Source: Nitrospirota bacterium (GTDB taxonomy: Bacteria; JACPQY01). Taken from it: a stretch of DNA of 64,000 nt. Shown here piece by piece: positions 48,305 to 57,904 of the stretch; the first letter of the stretch is position 1, and each line of letters starts with the position of its first letter. Under the pieces are notes generated by a model. That model was given only the letters and a program-made list of their open reading frames with translations, was not told the DNA's origin and made no database searches. The DNA lies in contig JACPQY010000031.1 in NCBI GenBank assembly GCA_016190245.1, positions 5,712 through 69,711 of the forward strand, written 5' to 3'. Position numbers and translations under genes: made by a program.

Positions 48305-49888
48305 TCAGAGGATCCGCGCCCGGGACCGCAGCGTGGGGCCGCCGTTTCCCAGGCGTTTGGTCTGCATGGGTTGGCCCTTGCCGCAGTTGGGGATCGGGAA
48401 GACTCGGAAGTCGGACCCCACGGCGTCCACGTTCATGAAGAACTCGCGGCTGTCGGCCGTGAGACCGCCGTCGCGATAGAGTTGCCCCAGCTTTCCGTCG
48501 CGGATCTCGTACACCTTGCGCGCGGAAATCCGGAAGTTTTCCCTCGACTCGGAAATGCTCGGGATCTTGTGACCCACCAAGTAGAACCCCCGCTCGACCT
48601 CCGAAAGCATCGCGGCCGGATCGTCGGTCCCCGCCGCGAAGACCGTCGTGGACATCCGGATCAGAGGCACCATCGTGGCTGCCGTGGCCTTGTAGTGACC
48701 GTTCGGAGGCGACGCGATGCCCGCCGCCCCGAGCATGGCGGAGGTCTGACGGCTGTTCATGAAGCCGCTGAAGATCCCGCGATCGATGTGCACAACCCGG
48801 GCCGCAGGCACACCTTCGTCATCGTAGGCATAGTGCCCATAGCCGGGCAGCGACGGATCGGAGTAGGCCGAGAGCTTTTCCGAGGCGATGCGGTCGCCCA
48901 GGTGATGCGCCTTCGGCGAGCCGAAAAGCCAGGTGCGCCCCGCGTAGGCCGTCTCCATCTTGAGCGCGCGGTCGAGCTCCACGGGGTGTCCCACGATCTC
49001 GTGAACGAGGAGGGTGTTGTAGTGCGGGTCCGTCAGGACAACGACCGGCTTTTCGGACGCGGGGACCTTGGGGGCACGGCACAACTCCACCGCGTCCCGC
49101 GCGAGGCCACGGACGAAGGCCAGGAAATCTGGGAGCTTCTCGATGCCGTTGTCCACGCCCTCCCCTATCACTTCCCATCCCAGATTGGAGCCGAGCGTGT
49201 CGTAGATTTCCTGCGTCACCTCCTTCTCTTCGGCGACCACGTAGGCGTTCCCTTCGGTGAGGGCCCAAGCCTGGTCGATACACGCCCCGGCCGCCGAGAG
49301 GAACAACTGACGGCGGAGCGCCGTGGCCGCGGCGGCATGAGTGTACCGCACCGCCGGATCCGTTCCTTGAGCCTCGCGAGAAGCGGCCACCGCCAACTCC
49401 GTCACCTCAGCAAGGCGCACCTCGCGAGGGTCACGGCGGTAGGTCGCAGGGATGTTCGCCTCCGAGACCGGCGCAGGCGCGAGCTCGGTGGACGACAGTG
49501 ACAGCCCCGCCGCACCGAACGACGCGCGCGCCTCGGCCTTCCGCCCCGCATTCTCTCTCGCCCGCCGCCACGCGCGGCCCAGCGCCCGCCGGACCACGCC
49601 GCACGCGTCGGTCCAGTCCGCCGGCCCCAGTCTAACTCCGTAGTACCCCGCCGCCACGGTCCCGCGGAAGGAGCCCGCGCCTCTCGCCAACACCCTCACG
49701 CCCAGGTTGGACTCCGAGTCCTTCTCCGCCATCCGCGCCTCTCCGCACTCGGCCGAGGCCCACTGCGACTCCTCGACTTCGATCCGAACGTCGGCATGCA
49801 CCGTGCCGGTGTGGCGTCGCGCAAACTCTGCGACTGCGGCGCGCAGATCGCTCTTCACGCGATCGATGTCTTCTATTCGTATCGGCAT
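48305..49888 (-). CDS. tldD: TldD/PmbA-family metalloprotease
   Basis: A 527-residue protein carrying the TldD metal motif HEIVGH (HEXXXH, near residue 296) followed by PVELDRALKME, and the C-terminal NSRQTSAMLGAAGI and MNVDAVGSDFRVF regions. TldD/TldE proteases unfold and cleave peptides, for example in peptide-antibiotic maturation and antitoxin degradation. No TldE (PmbA) partner is next to it. The ATG at 49888 starts the conserved domain; the frame extends upstream into a repeat-like gap. It would be an interesting protease for the many antitoxins nearby, but that is speculation. Confidence 0.9.
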   Translation of the reverse strand: MPIRIEDIDRVKSDLRAAVAEFARRHTGTVHADVRIEVEESQWASAECGEARMAEKDSESNLGVRVLARGAGSFRGTVAAGYYGVRLGPADWTDACGVVRRALGRAWRRARENAGRKAEARASFGAAGLSLSSTELAPAPVSEANIPATYRRDPREVRLAEVTELAVAASREAQGTDPAVRYTHAAAATALRRQLFLSAAGACIDQAWALTEGNAYVVAEEKEVTQEIYDTLGSNLGWEVIGEGVDNGIEKLPDFLAFVRGLARDAVELCRAPKVPASEKPVVVLTDPHYNTLLVHEIVGHPVELDRALKMETAYAGRTWLFGSPKAHHLGDRIASEKLSAYSDPSLPGYGHYAYDDEGVPAARVVHIDRGIFSGFMNSRQTSAMLGAAGIASPPNGHYKATAATMVPLIRMSTTVFAAGTDDPAAMLSEVERGFYLVGHKIPSISESRENFRISARKVYEIRDGKLGQLYRDGGLTADSREFFMNVDAVGSDFRVFPIPNCGKGQPMQTKRLGNGGPTLRSRARIL

Positions 49889-49904
49889 GAGGACGCCTCG
49901 TCTA

Positions 49905-50100
49905 TTCAGGTTGAGAGAAGCAACGGAATCACTCCGGTGCGAGATGGCTTCGTCGCCGAGCCTCCTCGCCATGACGAGGAAGGCCATGCTACATGCCGTG
50001 CCATCCGTGGCACGGCGACACCTCATGGCCCCATACCGTCCTCGGCAAGGGGATGTCATTGCGATCCGCCGACTGGCGGAGAAGCCATCTCATGGCTCCG
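49905..50100. repeat. Repeat-like intergenic sequence between tldD and polB
   Basis: The gap contains segments such as 'gagatggcttcgtcgccgagcctcctcgccatgacgagg' and 'gtcattgcgatccgcc...ggagaagccatctcatgg', which are typical of dispersed repeats around 'cgaggaggcgaagc' motifs. They resemble the element between prs and rplY. No coding sequence is evident. Confidence 0.4.
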
Positions 50101-50129
50101 GGGTCCTTCTTGTTAACAATGGACACCGC

Positions 50130-52382
50130 CTATTCCTCTACCGCAACGGGCTCTCCGTCCGGTGTGCGGATGAACGGCTCAAACTTCTCGTAGAGCTCTC
50201 CCAGCTTGCCCAGGTAGTACTCGGTGTTTTCGTCCGGGCGGCGAGGGTCCCATGTGCTCGCGAGCTTGCACGCCTGATGGACCTTGACGTTCCGGCCCGA
50301 CCCCGTCACGTAGTAGGAGATCTGATCCCCGGCCTGGTAGTGCCGCCCCGCGCTGAGGGCCAGCTCGTACGCGGCCGCAATGTTGCGCTTCTTGGCCCGC
50401 ACCTTCTCCTGGTAGTTCTGGGGGGCCTCCTGGAGCGTCTCCGTCTTCATGAACAGCCGTACCGGCACCCGGTGTTCCTTGAAACGGGTCCTGAAATCCT
50501 CCGTGAGTTGGGCCACCGCGTCCCGCCGGCCGTGAAGGAGCAGGAGAAACATCTCCTCCATCCACTGGCGCTGGAAGAGTTCGATCCCGCGCGAACGGAG
50601 GCCCGAGCCTTTCACCAAGAGCTCTTTCTTCTCGTTGAGGAGGGCGTAGTTCTTGATCTTGTAGCTCAGCATCGCCGGGTACCGACCGTCGAGTTCGAGA
50701 CGAATCCCCTCCGGCAGGGCCGCCTCGATGCCGCGAAGAAGCGCCTCCTGCTCCGCGACCGGCATCTTTTCAGGCGGCACGAAGTAGATCCCATCCGTGT
50801 CCACCTCGATCAACCGGCAGCCCGCCTCCTGGAGCCGGGCCATGATGCCCGTGATGGTCTCGCGGCCCCGTTCCGTGACGCGGTTCGCCTGCTCGAAATC
50901 GTTGAAGTGGGCCATCTCGAACCCGAGGTAGCCGTAGAACGAATTGATGAGAATCTTGAACGTAGCTTGAAGGGCGTGGGCGTGCCGGCGGTCGGCCGGA
51001 TCGCGGGCCTCCTGTTCCCGGCGCTTGGCCTGGACGCGGAACTCGCGCAGGTCGCCAAGGAGGCGGGGGAAGACGCCCAACTGGTCCCTCCGCGGCGAGC
51101 ACTCGAACACGAGCATGAGCGAGGGGTACAGGGACGTGATGTCGCAATGCAACACGCCGCGCGCCACTCCATGGAACAGGATGTCCGTGTACCCGCCCTG
51201 GATGGGCTTTGCCGGCTCCGGCAGCGGAACGGAGTACCGGGCCTGAAGGTAGGCCCTGAGAAAGAGCGTGTCGATCTTCGTCGCGTTGCCCCTCAGCATG
51301 GTGTTTTGGAAGCTGAGCGGAAAGATCTGCGCCTGCACGAAGTAGCCCGGGAGCAGAATGTCGCTGATCTTGCGCGTCTCCCGAACGTCGTCCAGGTTGT
51401 ACCGGCGGAGCCGGTCGGGGTCTTCCTTGTAGGCCCTCCCGATATCCTCCGGGGCAAGGTACACGCGGTCCTCTGCCGCCACGCCGAAATGCACCGCCAC
51501 TTCCTTGAGGCCGAAGCTCTCCAGGTCGCGTGTGGCGATGTCGTAGTGCTGAACCAAGATGAACGTATCCACGATGTGCCGGCCATGCACGTCGAAGCGC
51601 GTGTAGCTGATCGCGCGCTCCCCGATCTGCATGCGCGAGGGGTGGCTTTCGAGCGGCCGGCCGCCGCGCCCCCACATGAGCTGAACGCCGTACCGCTTCG
51701 CCCTCGCCTGGACGTACGCGAGATCGAACTTGAAGAGGTTGTGCCCCTCGATCACATCCGGATCCTGGGTGCGGATGCACTCGTTCAGTTCCTCGAGCAT
51801 CTCGGCTTCGGGCTTGTCCCCGAAGATGACGTGCTCCCAGCCGCCGGTCGTGGAGAGGGCGATGGAGATGATCCGATCGCCTTCGCGCTGGGGATTCGGG
51901 AACTCGAAGCCCGCTTCGCAGTACGTCTCGATGTCGATCTGGAGGCGCAGCAGGTCCTCGAACTTGAGCTTCTTGAACTGCGTGCGCCCTGTGGCCATGA
52001 GGTACTGCTGTACGAGATCCGAGACGTAGAGATAGGGCGCGTCGAGGGCCGCCGGCGAACGGGCCGACTTGCGCTGCAGGTGCTTCTTGAGGTTCTCGAG
52101 ACTGAGGGCGCTTTTGAGACGGACTCGCCAGCGCAGGGCGTGATCCCCCGCGAACTCGTCCACGGCCACATCCTCCCGGAATCCGCGAAGCAGGTCCCGG
52201 TCTGCGAGGAGGACGAAGGGCTCGAAGGCGACGACCTCCGTCTCCACCCGATCTCCTTCGCGGCGGAAGATCTCGACGCGCTCGCCGCCGGGCTCGATCT
52301 CGGCGGCTACGATGCCAGGGGTCGGGTCGGCCCCGAAGAGGACGGGGTTTTCATCCCACGATCCCACCTGTCTGCCGGCCAT
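50130..52382 (-). CDS. polB: Family B DNA polymerase (Pol II-like)
   Basis: A 750-residue polymerase. The 3'-5' exonuclease motif I is IDIETYCE (about 150). The polymerase motifs are DITSLYPSL (motif A, about 411), KILINSFYGYLG (motif B, about 474) and VDTDGIYF (motif C, about 526). Exo II is EGHNLFKFDLAYV, and Exo III is YNLDDVRET. It is a complete, short B-family enzyme like those scattered in bacteria and archaea for repair or translesion synthesis. No replication or mobile-element genes flank it. Confidence 0.93.
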   Translation of the reverse strand: MAGRQVGSWDENPVLFGADPTPGIVAAEIEPGGERVEIFRREGDRVETEVVAFEPFVLLADRDLLRGFREDVAVDEFAGDHALRWRVRLKSALSLENLKKHLQRKSARSPAALDAPYLYVSDLVQQYLMATGRTQFKKLKFEDLLRLQIDIETYCEAGFEFPNPQREGDRIISIALSTTGGWEHVIFGDKPEAEMLEELNECIRTQDPDVIEGHNLFKFDLAYVQARAKRYGVQLMWGRGGRPLESHPSRMQIGERAISYTRFDVHGRHIVDTFILVQHYDIATRDLESFGLKEVAVHFGVAAEDRVYLAPEDIGRAYKEDPDRLRRYNLDDVRETRKISDILLPGYFVQAQIFPLSFQNTMLRGNATKIDTLFLRAYLQARYSVPLPEPAKPIQGGYTDILFHGVARGVLHCDITSLYPSLMLVFECSPRRDQLGVFPRLLGDLREFRVQAKRREQEARDPADRRHAHALQATFKILINSFYGYLGFEMAHFNDFEQANRVTERGRETITGIMARLQEAGCRLIEVDTDGIYFVPPEKMPVAEQEALLRGIEAALPEGIRLELDGRYPAMLSYKIKNYALLNEKKELLVKGSGLRSRGIELFQRQWMEEMFLLLLHGRRDAVAQLTEDFRTRFKEHRVPVRLFMKTETLQEAPQNYQEKVRAKKRNIAAAYELALSAGRHYQAGDQISYYVTGSGRNVKVHQACKLASTWDPRRPDENTEYYLGKLGELYEKFEPFIRTPDGEPVAVEE

Positions 52383-52540
52383 CGGAATTCACGCTAGCCA
52401 AGATGCGGGGGCAAGTCAAAGTCCACCCCCGGCGGGAGAGGCACCCATGGGCGGCACTTCAGCTCGTGCGATGCGCCCGGGTTTGACCCCGGGCCGAAGC
52501 CTGTCATAATCGGGCCGCACGTGCCGGCGCATCCGCAATC

Positions 52541-54409
52541 ATGACCGAGCAAGCCAACACCCAGGGAGCCGTTCTTCTCGTCGAAGAAGGGGGCCCGATG
52601 TGGACCAACATGCGGCGCGCCCTCCAAAAGGACGGCTTTTCCCTGCGCAGCGCGACCACGCTGACCGACGCCCTCGACAATCTGCGAAAAGAGGATTTCG
52701 ACATCGTCATCACCGGCCTCAGTTTCCGCGACCGCTCCGGGCTGGACGTCCTGCGGCAGATCAAAGAGGCCGCGCCCCTCTCCGAATTGATCGTCCTCAC
52801 CGATTCCCCCTCGCCGGATCCAAAGTGGGAGGCCCTGAAGCTGGGGGCCTACGACTACCTGACCACGCCGATCGAGGAATTCCAGATACGCGATGTGGCG
52901 CGCAAGGCGCTCATGCACCGCAACCTGCGAGTCAATTTCCGGGAGCCCCCCCCCCCGAATGCGGCCGGCCCCTCGACGCCGGCGGAGACCGACCGGCCAT
53001 CCCCGAGGGGGAGTGCGGGGCGGCCGTCCCCGGCGCAGCCCGCACCGTTCAGTTTCGACCGGGAAGACAGGAAGCTCACCTTCTGGTGGAAAGAGAATGA
53101 GGACTTGACACCCGCCCCGACGGCAGGACGAGGTCCCAGCCTGTCCGAGCCCGCCCCCGAGCCTCCACCGGCGCCTCCCCGGCAACTCCAGCGCATGGAT
53201 GAGAGCCCTGCGGAACCCGAACCCCCTCCCCCCCCCCGGCTCCGGGAGATCCGGCCGCCCGAAGTCCCCGTCTCGTCCCCGTCGGCCCCGCGGCAGGCGG
53301 AGACCGAGCCGACCCCACCCCCTCCTCCGGACATGGTCGAGCTCCAGCAGGAATTGGAAGACCGCCGCCATGAGACCGAGCGATTGCGCGAGCGCGTTCT
53401 GGAACTCGAACCGCTTCTCAATGAGCGGGACCATCTCAGGGCAGAGGTCGAATCCTTGCGGGCGGCAGCATTGCACTCGCAGCCAGTGGAGGGTATGTCT
53501 GCCCCGCCCCCCCCCGAGGCCGAAACGACCGAAGCGTATGCAGTGCCGCCCGTGCCGGCGCCTTCCCTCCGCCACCGCCTCTTCCCGCTCGTCGCAGGCA
53601 TCTCTCTTCTCTCGATTCTTGGGGCCGCCTATTTCGGCGCGGTTGCCCACCAACGCGAGCGGGAAGCCGATGCCGCGGCCCGCCGTATCAAGGAATTGAT
53701 GCAGACCACGGCAGCAGCTCCCACGCCGCCCGAATCGCCCCCGCCGGCGGCCGAGCCAACCTTGGAACCGGCCCCCGTGGAGCCTCCCGATGTCCCCGCC
53801 ACCACGCCCTCCCCCAGCGAGGCACCGGCCACGCCATGGGCCCAAAGACCTCAATCAAGCCCGCTCGGACTGCCCGAAGGACTCGTCATCACCGTCAGGG
53901 CAAGCAACCTCCGGGAAGGGCCGGGCATCCACACTCCCCGCACCGCCCGCCTCCCCGCCGGAACCCTCTTGCAGAAACAATTGGAGGAGGATGAGTGGGC
54001 TCGCGTCCGATCGGAAGACGGCCGCGAGGGATACATGTGGACACCGAACCTCTCGGACAAGGCCGTGCTCGCCGCAGCCACGGGACCCGTCCCGCCCCAG
54101 GCGTTCGAACAGGGTGGTCACTACTACCCTTCGCTCAACGTGCTCATCCGCCCACTGCTCCATGTCACCCTCGAGGATTTCCGATTCCAGGCGGTGTTCA
54201 TGCGCGGCTCGGAGCCTTGGGAATCGGTCGATCTGAGCCTCGGGGGACAGCCCGGCGCGGACGGGAGTTGGGCCCTCGATCTCCTGTGCCCCCGTGGCAT
54301 CCCCAAGGAGCAGGCCGGACCGGATTTTCGCGTCGAGGTGCGCGCCTCTTCCGAGGGCGGCCGGCCCGAAACGCTCGCCTCGTTCCCCCTTTTCAGCGCG
54401 ACTCCCTGA
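52541..54409 (+). CDS. Pseudo-receiver / coiled-coil / transmembrane / SH3b protein
   Basis: A 622-residue chimera. Residues 10-125 are a CheY-like receiver whose phosphoacceptor is Gly59 (IVITGLSFRDRSGLDVL) and whose conserved Lys is Thr109 (YDYLTTP), so it cannot be phosphorylated normally. A Pro-rich spacer, a coiled coil (about 265-310), one transmembrane helix (about 347-370), a second Pro-rich spacer and a bacterial SH3 domain (ITVRASNLREGPGI, about 445-505) follow, then a beta-rich C-terminus. The receiver should be cytoplasmic and the SH3 domain periplasmic, near peptidoglycan. It stands alone on the plus strand. No close family recognised. Confidence 0.75.
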   Translation: MTEQANTQGAVLLVEEGGPMWTNMRRALQKDGFSLRSATTLTDALDNLRKEDFDIVITGLSFRDRSGLDVLRQIKEAAPLSELIVLTDSPSPDPKWEALKLGAYDYLTTPIEEFQIRDVARKALMHRNLRVNFREPPPPNAAGPSTPAETDRPSPRGSAGRPSPAQPAPFSFDREDRKLTFWWKENEDLTPAPTAGRGPSLSEPAPEPPPAPPRQLQRMDESPAEPEPPPPPRLREIRPPEVPVSSPSAPRQAETEPTPPPPPDMVELQQELEDRRHETERLRERVLELEPLLNERDHLRAEVESLRAAALHSQPVEGMSAPPPPEAETTEAYAVPPVPAPSLRHRLFPLVAGISLLSILGAAYFGAVAHQREREADAAARRIKELMQTTAAAPTPPESPPPAAEPTLEPAPVEPPDVPATTPSPSEAPATPWAQRPQSSPLGLPEGLVITVRASNLREGPGIHTPRTARLPAGTLLQKQLEEDEWARVRSEDGREGYMWTPNLSDKAVLAAATGPVPPQAFEQGGHYYPSLNVLIRPLLHVTLEDFRFQAVFMRGSEPWESVDLSLGGQPGADGSWALDLLCPRGIPKEQAGPDFRVEVRASSEGGRPETLASFPLFSATP

Positions 54410-54679
54410 AGCGCTGACGCCACGGCGCACCCGCATCGGTCGGTGCCGCACGTCATTCGCGGGCGCGTGGAGGACCGGCACGGTTGGTCCCCTCACGCTC
54501 GCCGTGTGAACATCGCGCCACTGCGGATCGTCCGCTCCATCGGCTCGACGAGGGCCCGAACCTGGCATGCGCCACCACGAATCTCGTACCGCCGTGAACC
54601 TGCATCCCTGACGAGATGACGAGAATGGCAGTTCTCAACAGCACCCTGCGGGGCGGCGCCAGGAGGGGACGGGACTTTT

Positions 54680-55012
54680 CTATGTCAGGACGAGAAACGC
54701 CGCCACGGTGTCGTCGCCGAAGCGTCGGATGTCATCGAATCGACGTCTCAAGATTCGCTCAATGTTCTGCGTGGAACAGTTCCCTCGCTGAATCCAGATC
54801 ACTTTGGGTGGGGCGCCGGTGAGAATGGACCTCGCGTAGAAGTCGGAGTCTTTGGACACGATCACGTAACGTTCTCTCCTGGCAAAATTCCAAACCTCTT
54901 CGTCCGTGGCCCGTTCCAGCCGAACATCCCTCACGTGTTTGGAATCCCGGAATGTGTCCCGTAGCTTCTCAACAAGTCCCGGTGACAGATTCTGATCGAA
55001 CAGGAGCTTCAG
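54680..55012 (-). CDS. DUF5615 PIN-like toxin (CTG start)
   Basis: About 110 residues. LKLLFDQNLSPGLVEKL carries the first catalytic Asp, ERYVIVSKDSDFY the central acidic pair, and IWIQRGNCSTQNIERIL the late strand. The first ATG/GTG start (GTG, 54934) would delete the catalytic Asp. In frame upstream, CTG at 55012 overlaps the antitoxin TGA as CTGA, mirroring the ATGA/GTGA coupling of other TA pairs, so I use it. It pairs with the DUF433 antitoxin immediately upstream. Confidence 0.8.
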   Translation of the reverse strand: MKLLFDQNLSPGLVEKLRDTFRDSKHVRDVRLERATDEEVWNFARRERYVIVSKDSDFYARSILTGAPPKVIWIQRGNCSTQNIERILRRRFDDIRRFGDDTVAAFLVLT

Positions 55013-55254
55013 GCGGGTAGGCTTGTCAGCTTCCGTTCGCGGTCGGCGGCGAAAGCAAGCACGGCTCGGATGTCTTGCGCCGTCAGGTCCGGAAAGTCTT
55101 TGAGAATCTGATCTTCCGTCATGCCGGAGGCAAGGTAATCGAGGATGTCATAAACCGTGATCCGCAGGCCCCGTATGCAGGGCTTGCCCCCCCTCTTCTC
55201 AGGCTCGATGGTGATATATTTCCTGAAATCCACGGCTTCCGTTTTCCGTTTCAC
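55009..55254 (-). CDS. DUF433-family antitoxin (second copy)
   Basis: An 81-residue protein: YITIEPEKRGGKPCIRGLRITVYDILDYLASGMTEDQIL, then FPDLTAQDIRAVLAFAADRER, a standard DUF433 winged helix. It precedes and overlaps the DUF5615 toxin gene. It is diverged from the copy at 31074, so the two modules were probably acquired separately. It lies just upstream of, and divergent from, the restriction operon. Confidence 0.87.
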   Translation of the reverse strand: MKRKTEAVDFRKYITIEPEKRGGKPCIRGLRITVYDILDYLASGMTEDQILKDFPDLTAQDIRAVLAFAADRERKLTSLPA

Positions 55255-55358
55255 GAGAATAGGATACGACCACCGGTGCGGGAAAGCAATGATAACAGGG
55301 TGGCATTTAGCGGGACCGAAAAACTCCCACCTGAGGAATGGGTAGTGGAGTCACATCA

Positions 55359-57896
55359 GTGAAAGAGGCCGCAGCCCGAATCAAGATCAACCGGCTCCTT
55401 GAAGCCGCGGGCTGGCGATTCTTTCCGGAAGGCAGCGCACCGGCCAACATCCGTTTGGAGCCGAGTGTCACCGTCAACTCGACCGAACTGGATGCGCTCG
55501 GGAACGATTTCGAGAAAACCGGGAAGGGCTTCATCGACTTCCTCCTTCTCGACGCCAAGGGCTTCCCGCTCCTGGTTCTGGAAGCCAAAGCAGAGAGCAA
55601 GAGCCCGCTCGTCGGCAAGGAGCAGACACGCAAGTACGCCCGTTCCCAGAACTGTCGATTCGTCATCCTCTCAAATGGCAACCTCCACTACTTCTGGGAT
55701 TTAGAACGCGGCAACCCGTACATCATTACGTCATTCCCATCGCCTGACTCGGTCATCGGCTACCGCAAGGTAACGCCCAACCCGCAACGCCTGATCGATG
55801 AACTGGTCGGCGAGGACTACATCGTTCTGACGCAACGGCCGAATTACCAATCAGAGGCAGCCTGGGGCAATGAGGCGGAGCGCCCCGGCTACATCCAGGC
55901 GAACAAGCTGCGCTTTCTGCGTCCGTACCAACTCAAAGCGATCCACGCCCTGCAACGCGCGGTCCGAGAGGGGAAGGATCGCTTTCTGTTCGAGATGGCC
56001 ACCGGCACCGGCAAGACCCTCACCGCGGGAGCCGTCATCAGGCTCTTCCTCCGATCTGGAAACGCCCACCGCGTGCTCTTTCTGGTGGACCGCCTCGAAC
56101 TGGAGGATCAGGCCGGCAAGAAGGCCGACTCCCCTCTGCTGCTGTTGGCCGCCGATTTCAAAACGGTGATCTACAAGGAGAACCGGGACGACTGGCGCCG
56201 CGCGGAAATCGTCGTCACCACCGTCCAATCCCTTCTCTTCAACAACAAGTACCAGCGGCTGTTCTCCCCGACCGACTTCGACCTGGTCATCTCGGACGAA
56301 GCACACCGGTCCATCGGCGGCAACGCCCGTGCGGTCTTCGATTATTTCATCGGCTACAAGCTGGGGCTCACCGCCACGCCGCGTGACTACCTCAAGCGGT
56401 TCGATAAGAGCAATCCGTCCACCCGCGATCCGCGCGAAGCCGAACGCCGCCTACTGCTGGATACCTACCGCACCTTCGGTTGCAATAACAGCCAGCCGAC
56501 CTACCGATACTCGCTGCTGGATGGCGTAAAGGACGGTTATCTGATCAATCCCACGGTTGTGGATGCCCGCACCGAGGTCACCACTGAGCTGCTCTCTGAA
56601 GAGGGTTTCGTGGTCACATTCACCGATGACCAAGGCGATGATCAACAGGAAGCCTTCAAGCAGCGCGAGTTCGAAAAACGATTCTTCTCCGATGCCACGA
56701 ACCAGCTCTTCTGCAAGACGTTCCTCGAAAATGCGCTGCGCGATCCCATTAGCGGCGAGATCGGCAAGTCGATCATCTTCGCCGTCAGCCAGAACCACGC
56801 TGCCAAGCTGGCGCAGATCCTCAATCAGATGGCCGACCGCATGTTTCCCGGCAAGTATCAGTCGGACTTCGCTGTCCAAGTCACTTCACAGATTCCCGAT
56901 GCCCAGCAGTTCACCATCAACTTCGCCAACAACAACCTGCTTGGCTCGGCCAACTTCCTGCCCGCTTACAAGACCAGTAAGGCGCGGGTGTGTGTGACCG
57001 TTGGCATGATGACCACCGGGTATGATTGCACGGATATCCTGAACCTCGGCCTCTTCCGTCCCATCTTCTCGCCGACGGATTTTATTCAGATCAAAGGGCG
57101 TGGCACCCGCAAGCACAACTTCCTGGAGCAACTGTTCGACGACAATCTCAAGGACAGCGTCCGGAACCCCGACAAGACGGCATTCAAGCTCTTCGACTTC
57201 TTTGCGAACTGCGAATACTTCGAGGAGAAGTACAACTACGACGAGGTCATCGAGCTCCCCCCGCCCAAAGGAACTGGCGGCGGTGGAGGTGGAGGCCCCG
57301 TGGTTGTGGGCGGCACTTACGAGCACCTGGGCGCCGACATCCTTTCCGAAATCAGGGAAGAGCCCATTGGGCTTGAGGGTATGAAGATCGACCGCATGTT
57401 CTTCGAGAAATTCGAAGACACCGTGCGCAAGAACGACTTCATCGCCAAGGCCGTCGAGACCGGGCAGTGGGATCGCGTGATCGACTATGTAAACCGTGAA
57501 GTTTTCGACAAACCCGAGGAATACTACACCCTCGACAAACTGCGCAAAGCCGCCGTCGTAGACCGCCGTCTAACCCTGCGGGAGATCCTGGCAAAGATCT
57601 TCGGCCTGATTCCGCGCTTCAAGTCCAAGGACGAACTGCTCGAAGAGGAGTTCGCCAAATTCGTCGCCGATTACAAGCCGGACGAGGCCACCGCCATCCC
57701 AGCCATCAAGACCTACTTCAAGGCCTACATCACCAGCGACCGGGTGCGCCACATCATCGAGAGCCGGCAATTCACGGAACTGGCTACCAACCCCGTGTTT
57801 TCCACGCGCGATTTCAAGGCGGTGCCGAAGAAGTACCGCTCGCTCGTCCCGGAATACGTCAAGGACTACGTCTCGCTGAACCAGTTTGCAGCGTAG
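55359..57896 (+). CDS. hsdR: Type I restriction enzyme R subunit (EcoEI-type)
   Basis: About 845 residues. The N-terminal PD-(D/E)XK nuclease shows DFLLLDAKGFPLLVLEAKAES and the QXXXY motif EQTRKYAR. The SF2 motor has Walker A ATGTGKT (about 214), DEAH in VISDEAHRSI (about 312), LGLTATPRDYL and QIKGRGTRKHN. A run of seven Gly (GTGGGGGGGP) forms a linker before the C-terminal EcoEI-R domain. It translocates and cuts unmodified DNA with the M and S subunits. GTG at 55359 is preferred because GGAG lies 8 bases before it; ATG at 55338 is also possible. Confidence 0.93.
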   Translation: MKEAAARIKINRLLEAAGWRFFPEGSAPANIRLEPSVTVNSTELDALGNDFEKTGKGFIDFLLLDAKGFPLLVLEAKAESKSPLVGKEQTRKYARSQNCRFVILSNGNLHYFWDLERGNPYIITSFPSPDSVIGYRKVTPNPQRLIDELVGEDYIVLTQRPNYQSEAAWGNEAERPGYIQANKLRFLRPYQLKAIHALQRAVREGKDRFLFEMATGTGKTLTAGAVIRLFLRSGNAHRVLFLVDRLELEDQAGKKADSPLLLLAADFKTVIYKENRDDWRRAEIVVTTVQSLLFNNKYQRLFSPTDFDLVISDEAHRSIGGNARAVFDYFIGYKLGLTATPRDYLKRFDKSNPSTRDPREAERRLLLDTYRTFGCNNSQPTYRYSLLDGVKDGYLINPTVVDARTEVTTELLSEEGFVVTFTDDQGDDQQEAFKQREFEKRFFSDATNQLFCKTFLENALRDPISGEIGKSIIFAVSQNHAAKLAQILNQMADRMFPGKYQSDFAVQVTSQIPDAQQFTINFANNNLLGSANFLPAYKTSKARVCVTVGMMTTGYDCTDILNLGLFRPIFSPTDFIQIKGRGTRKHNFLEQLFDDNLKDSVRNPDKTAFKLFDFFANCEYFEEKYNYDEVIELPPPKGTGGGGGGGPVVVGGTYEHLGADILSEIREEPIGLEGMKIDRMFFEKFEDTVRKNDFIAKAVETGQWDRVIDYVNREVFDKPEEYYTLDKLRKAAVVDRRLTLREILAKIFGLIPRFKSKDELLEEEFAKFVADYKPDEATAIPAIKTYFKAYITSDRVRHIIESRQFTELATNPVFSTRDFKAVPKKYRSLVPEYVKDYVSLNQFAA

Positions 57897-57904
57897 AAGA
57901 CGAG

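Noticed and set aside
49707-52397. An 896-codon plus-strand open frame opposite polB
   Set aside because: It is antisense to a complete family B polymerase with all motifs; long antisense frames are expected in GC-rich genes, and its translation has no recognisable domain.
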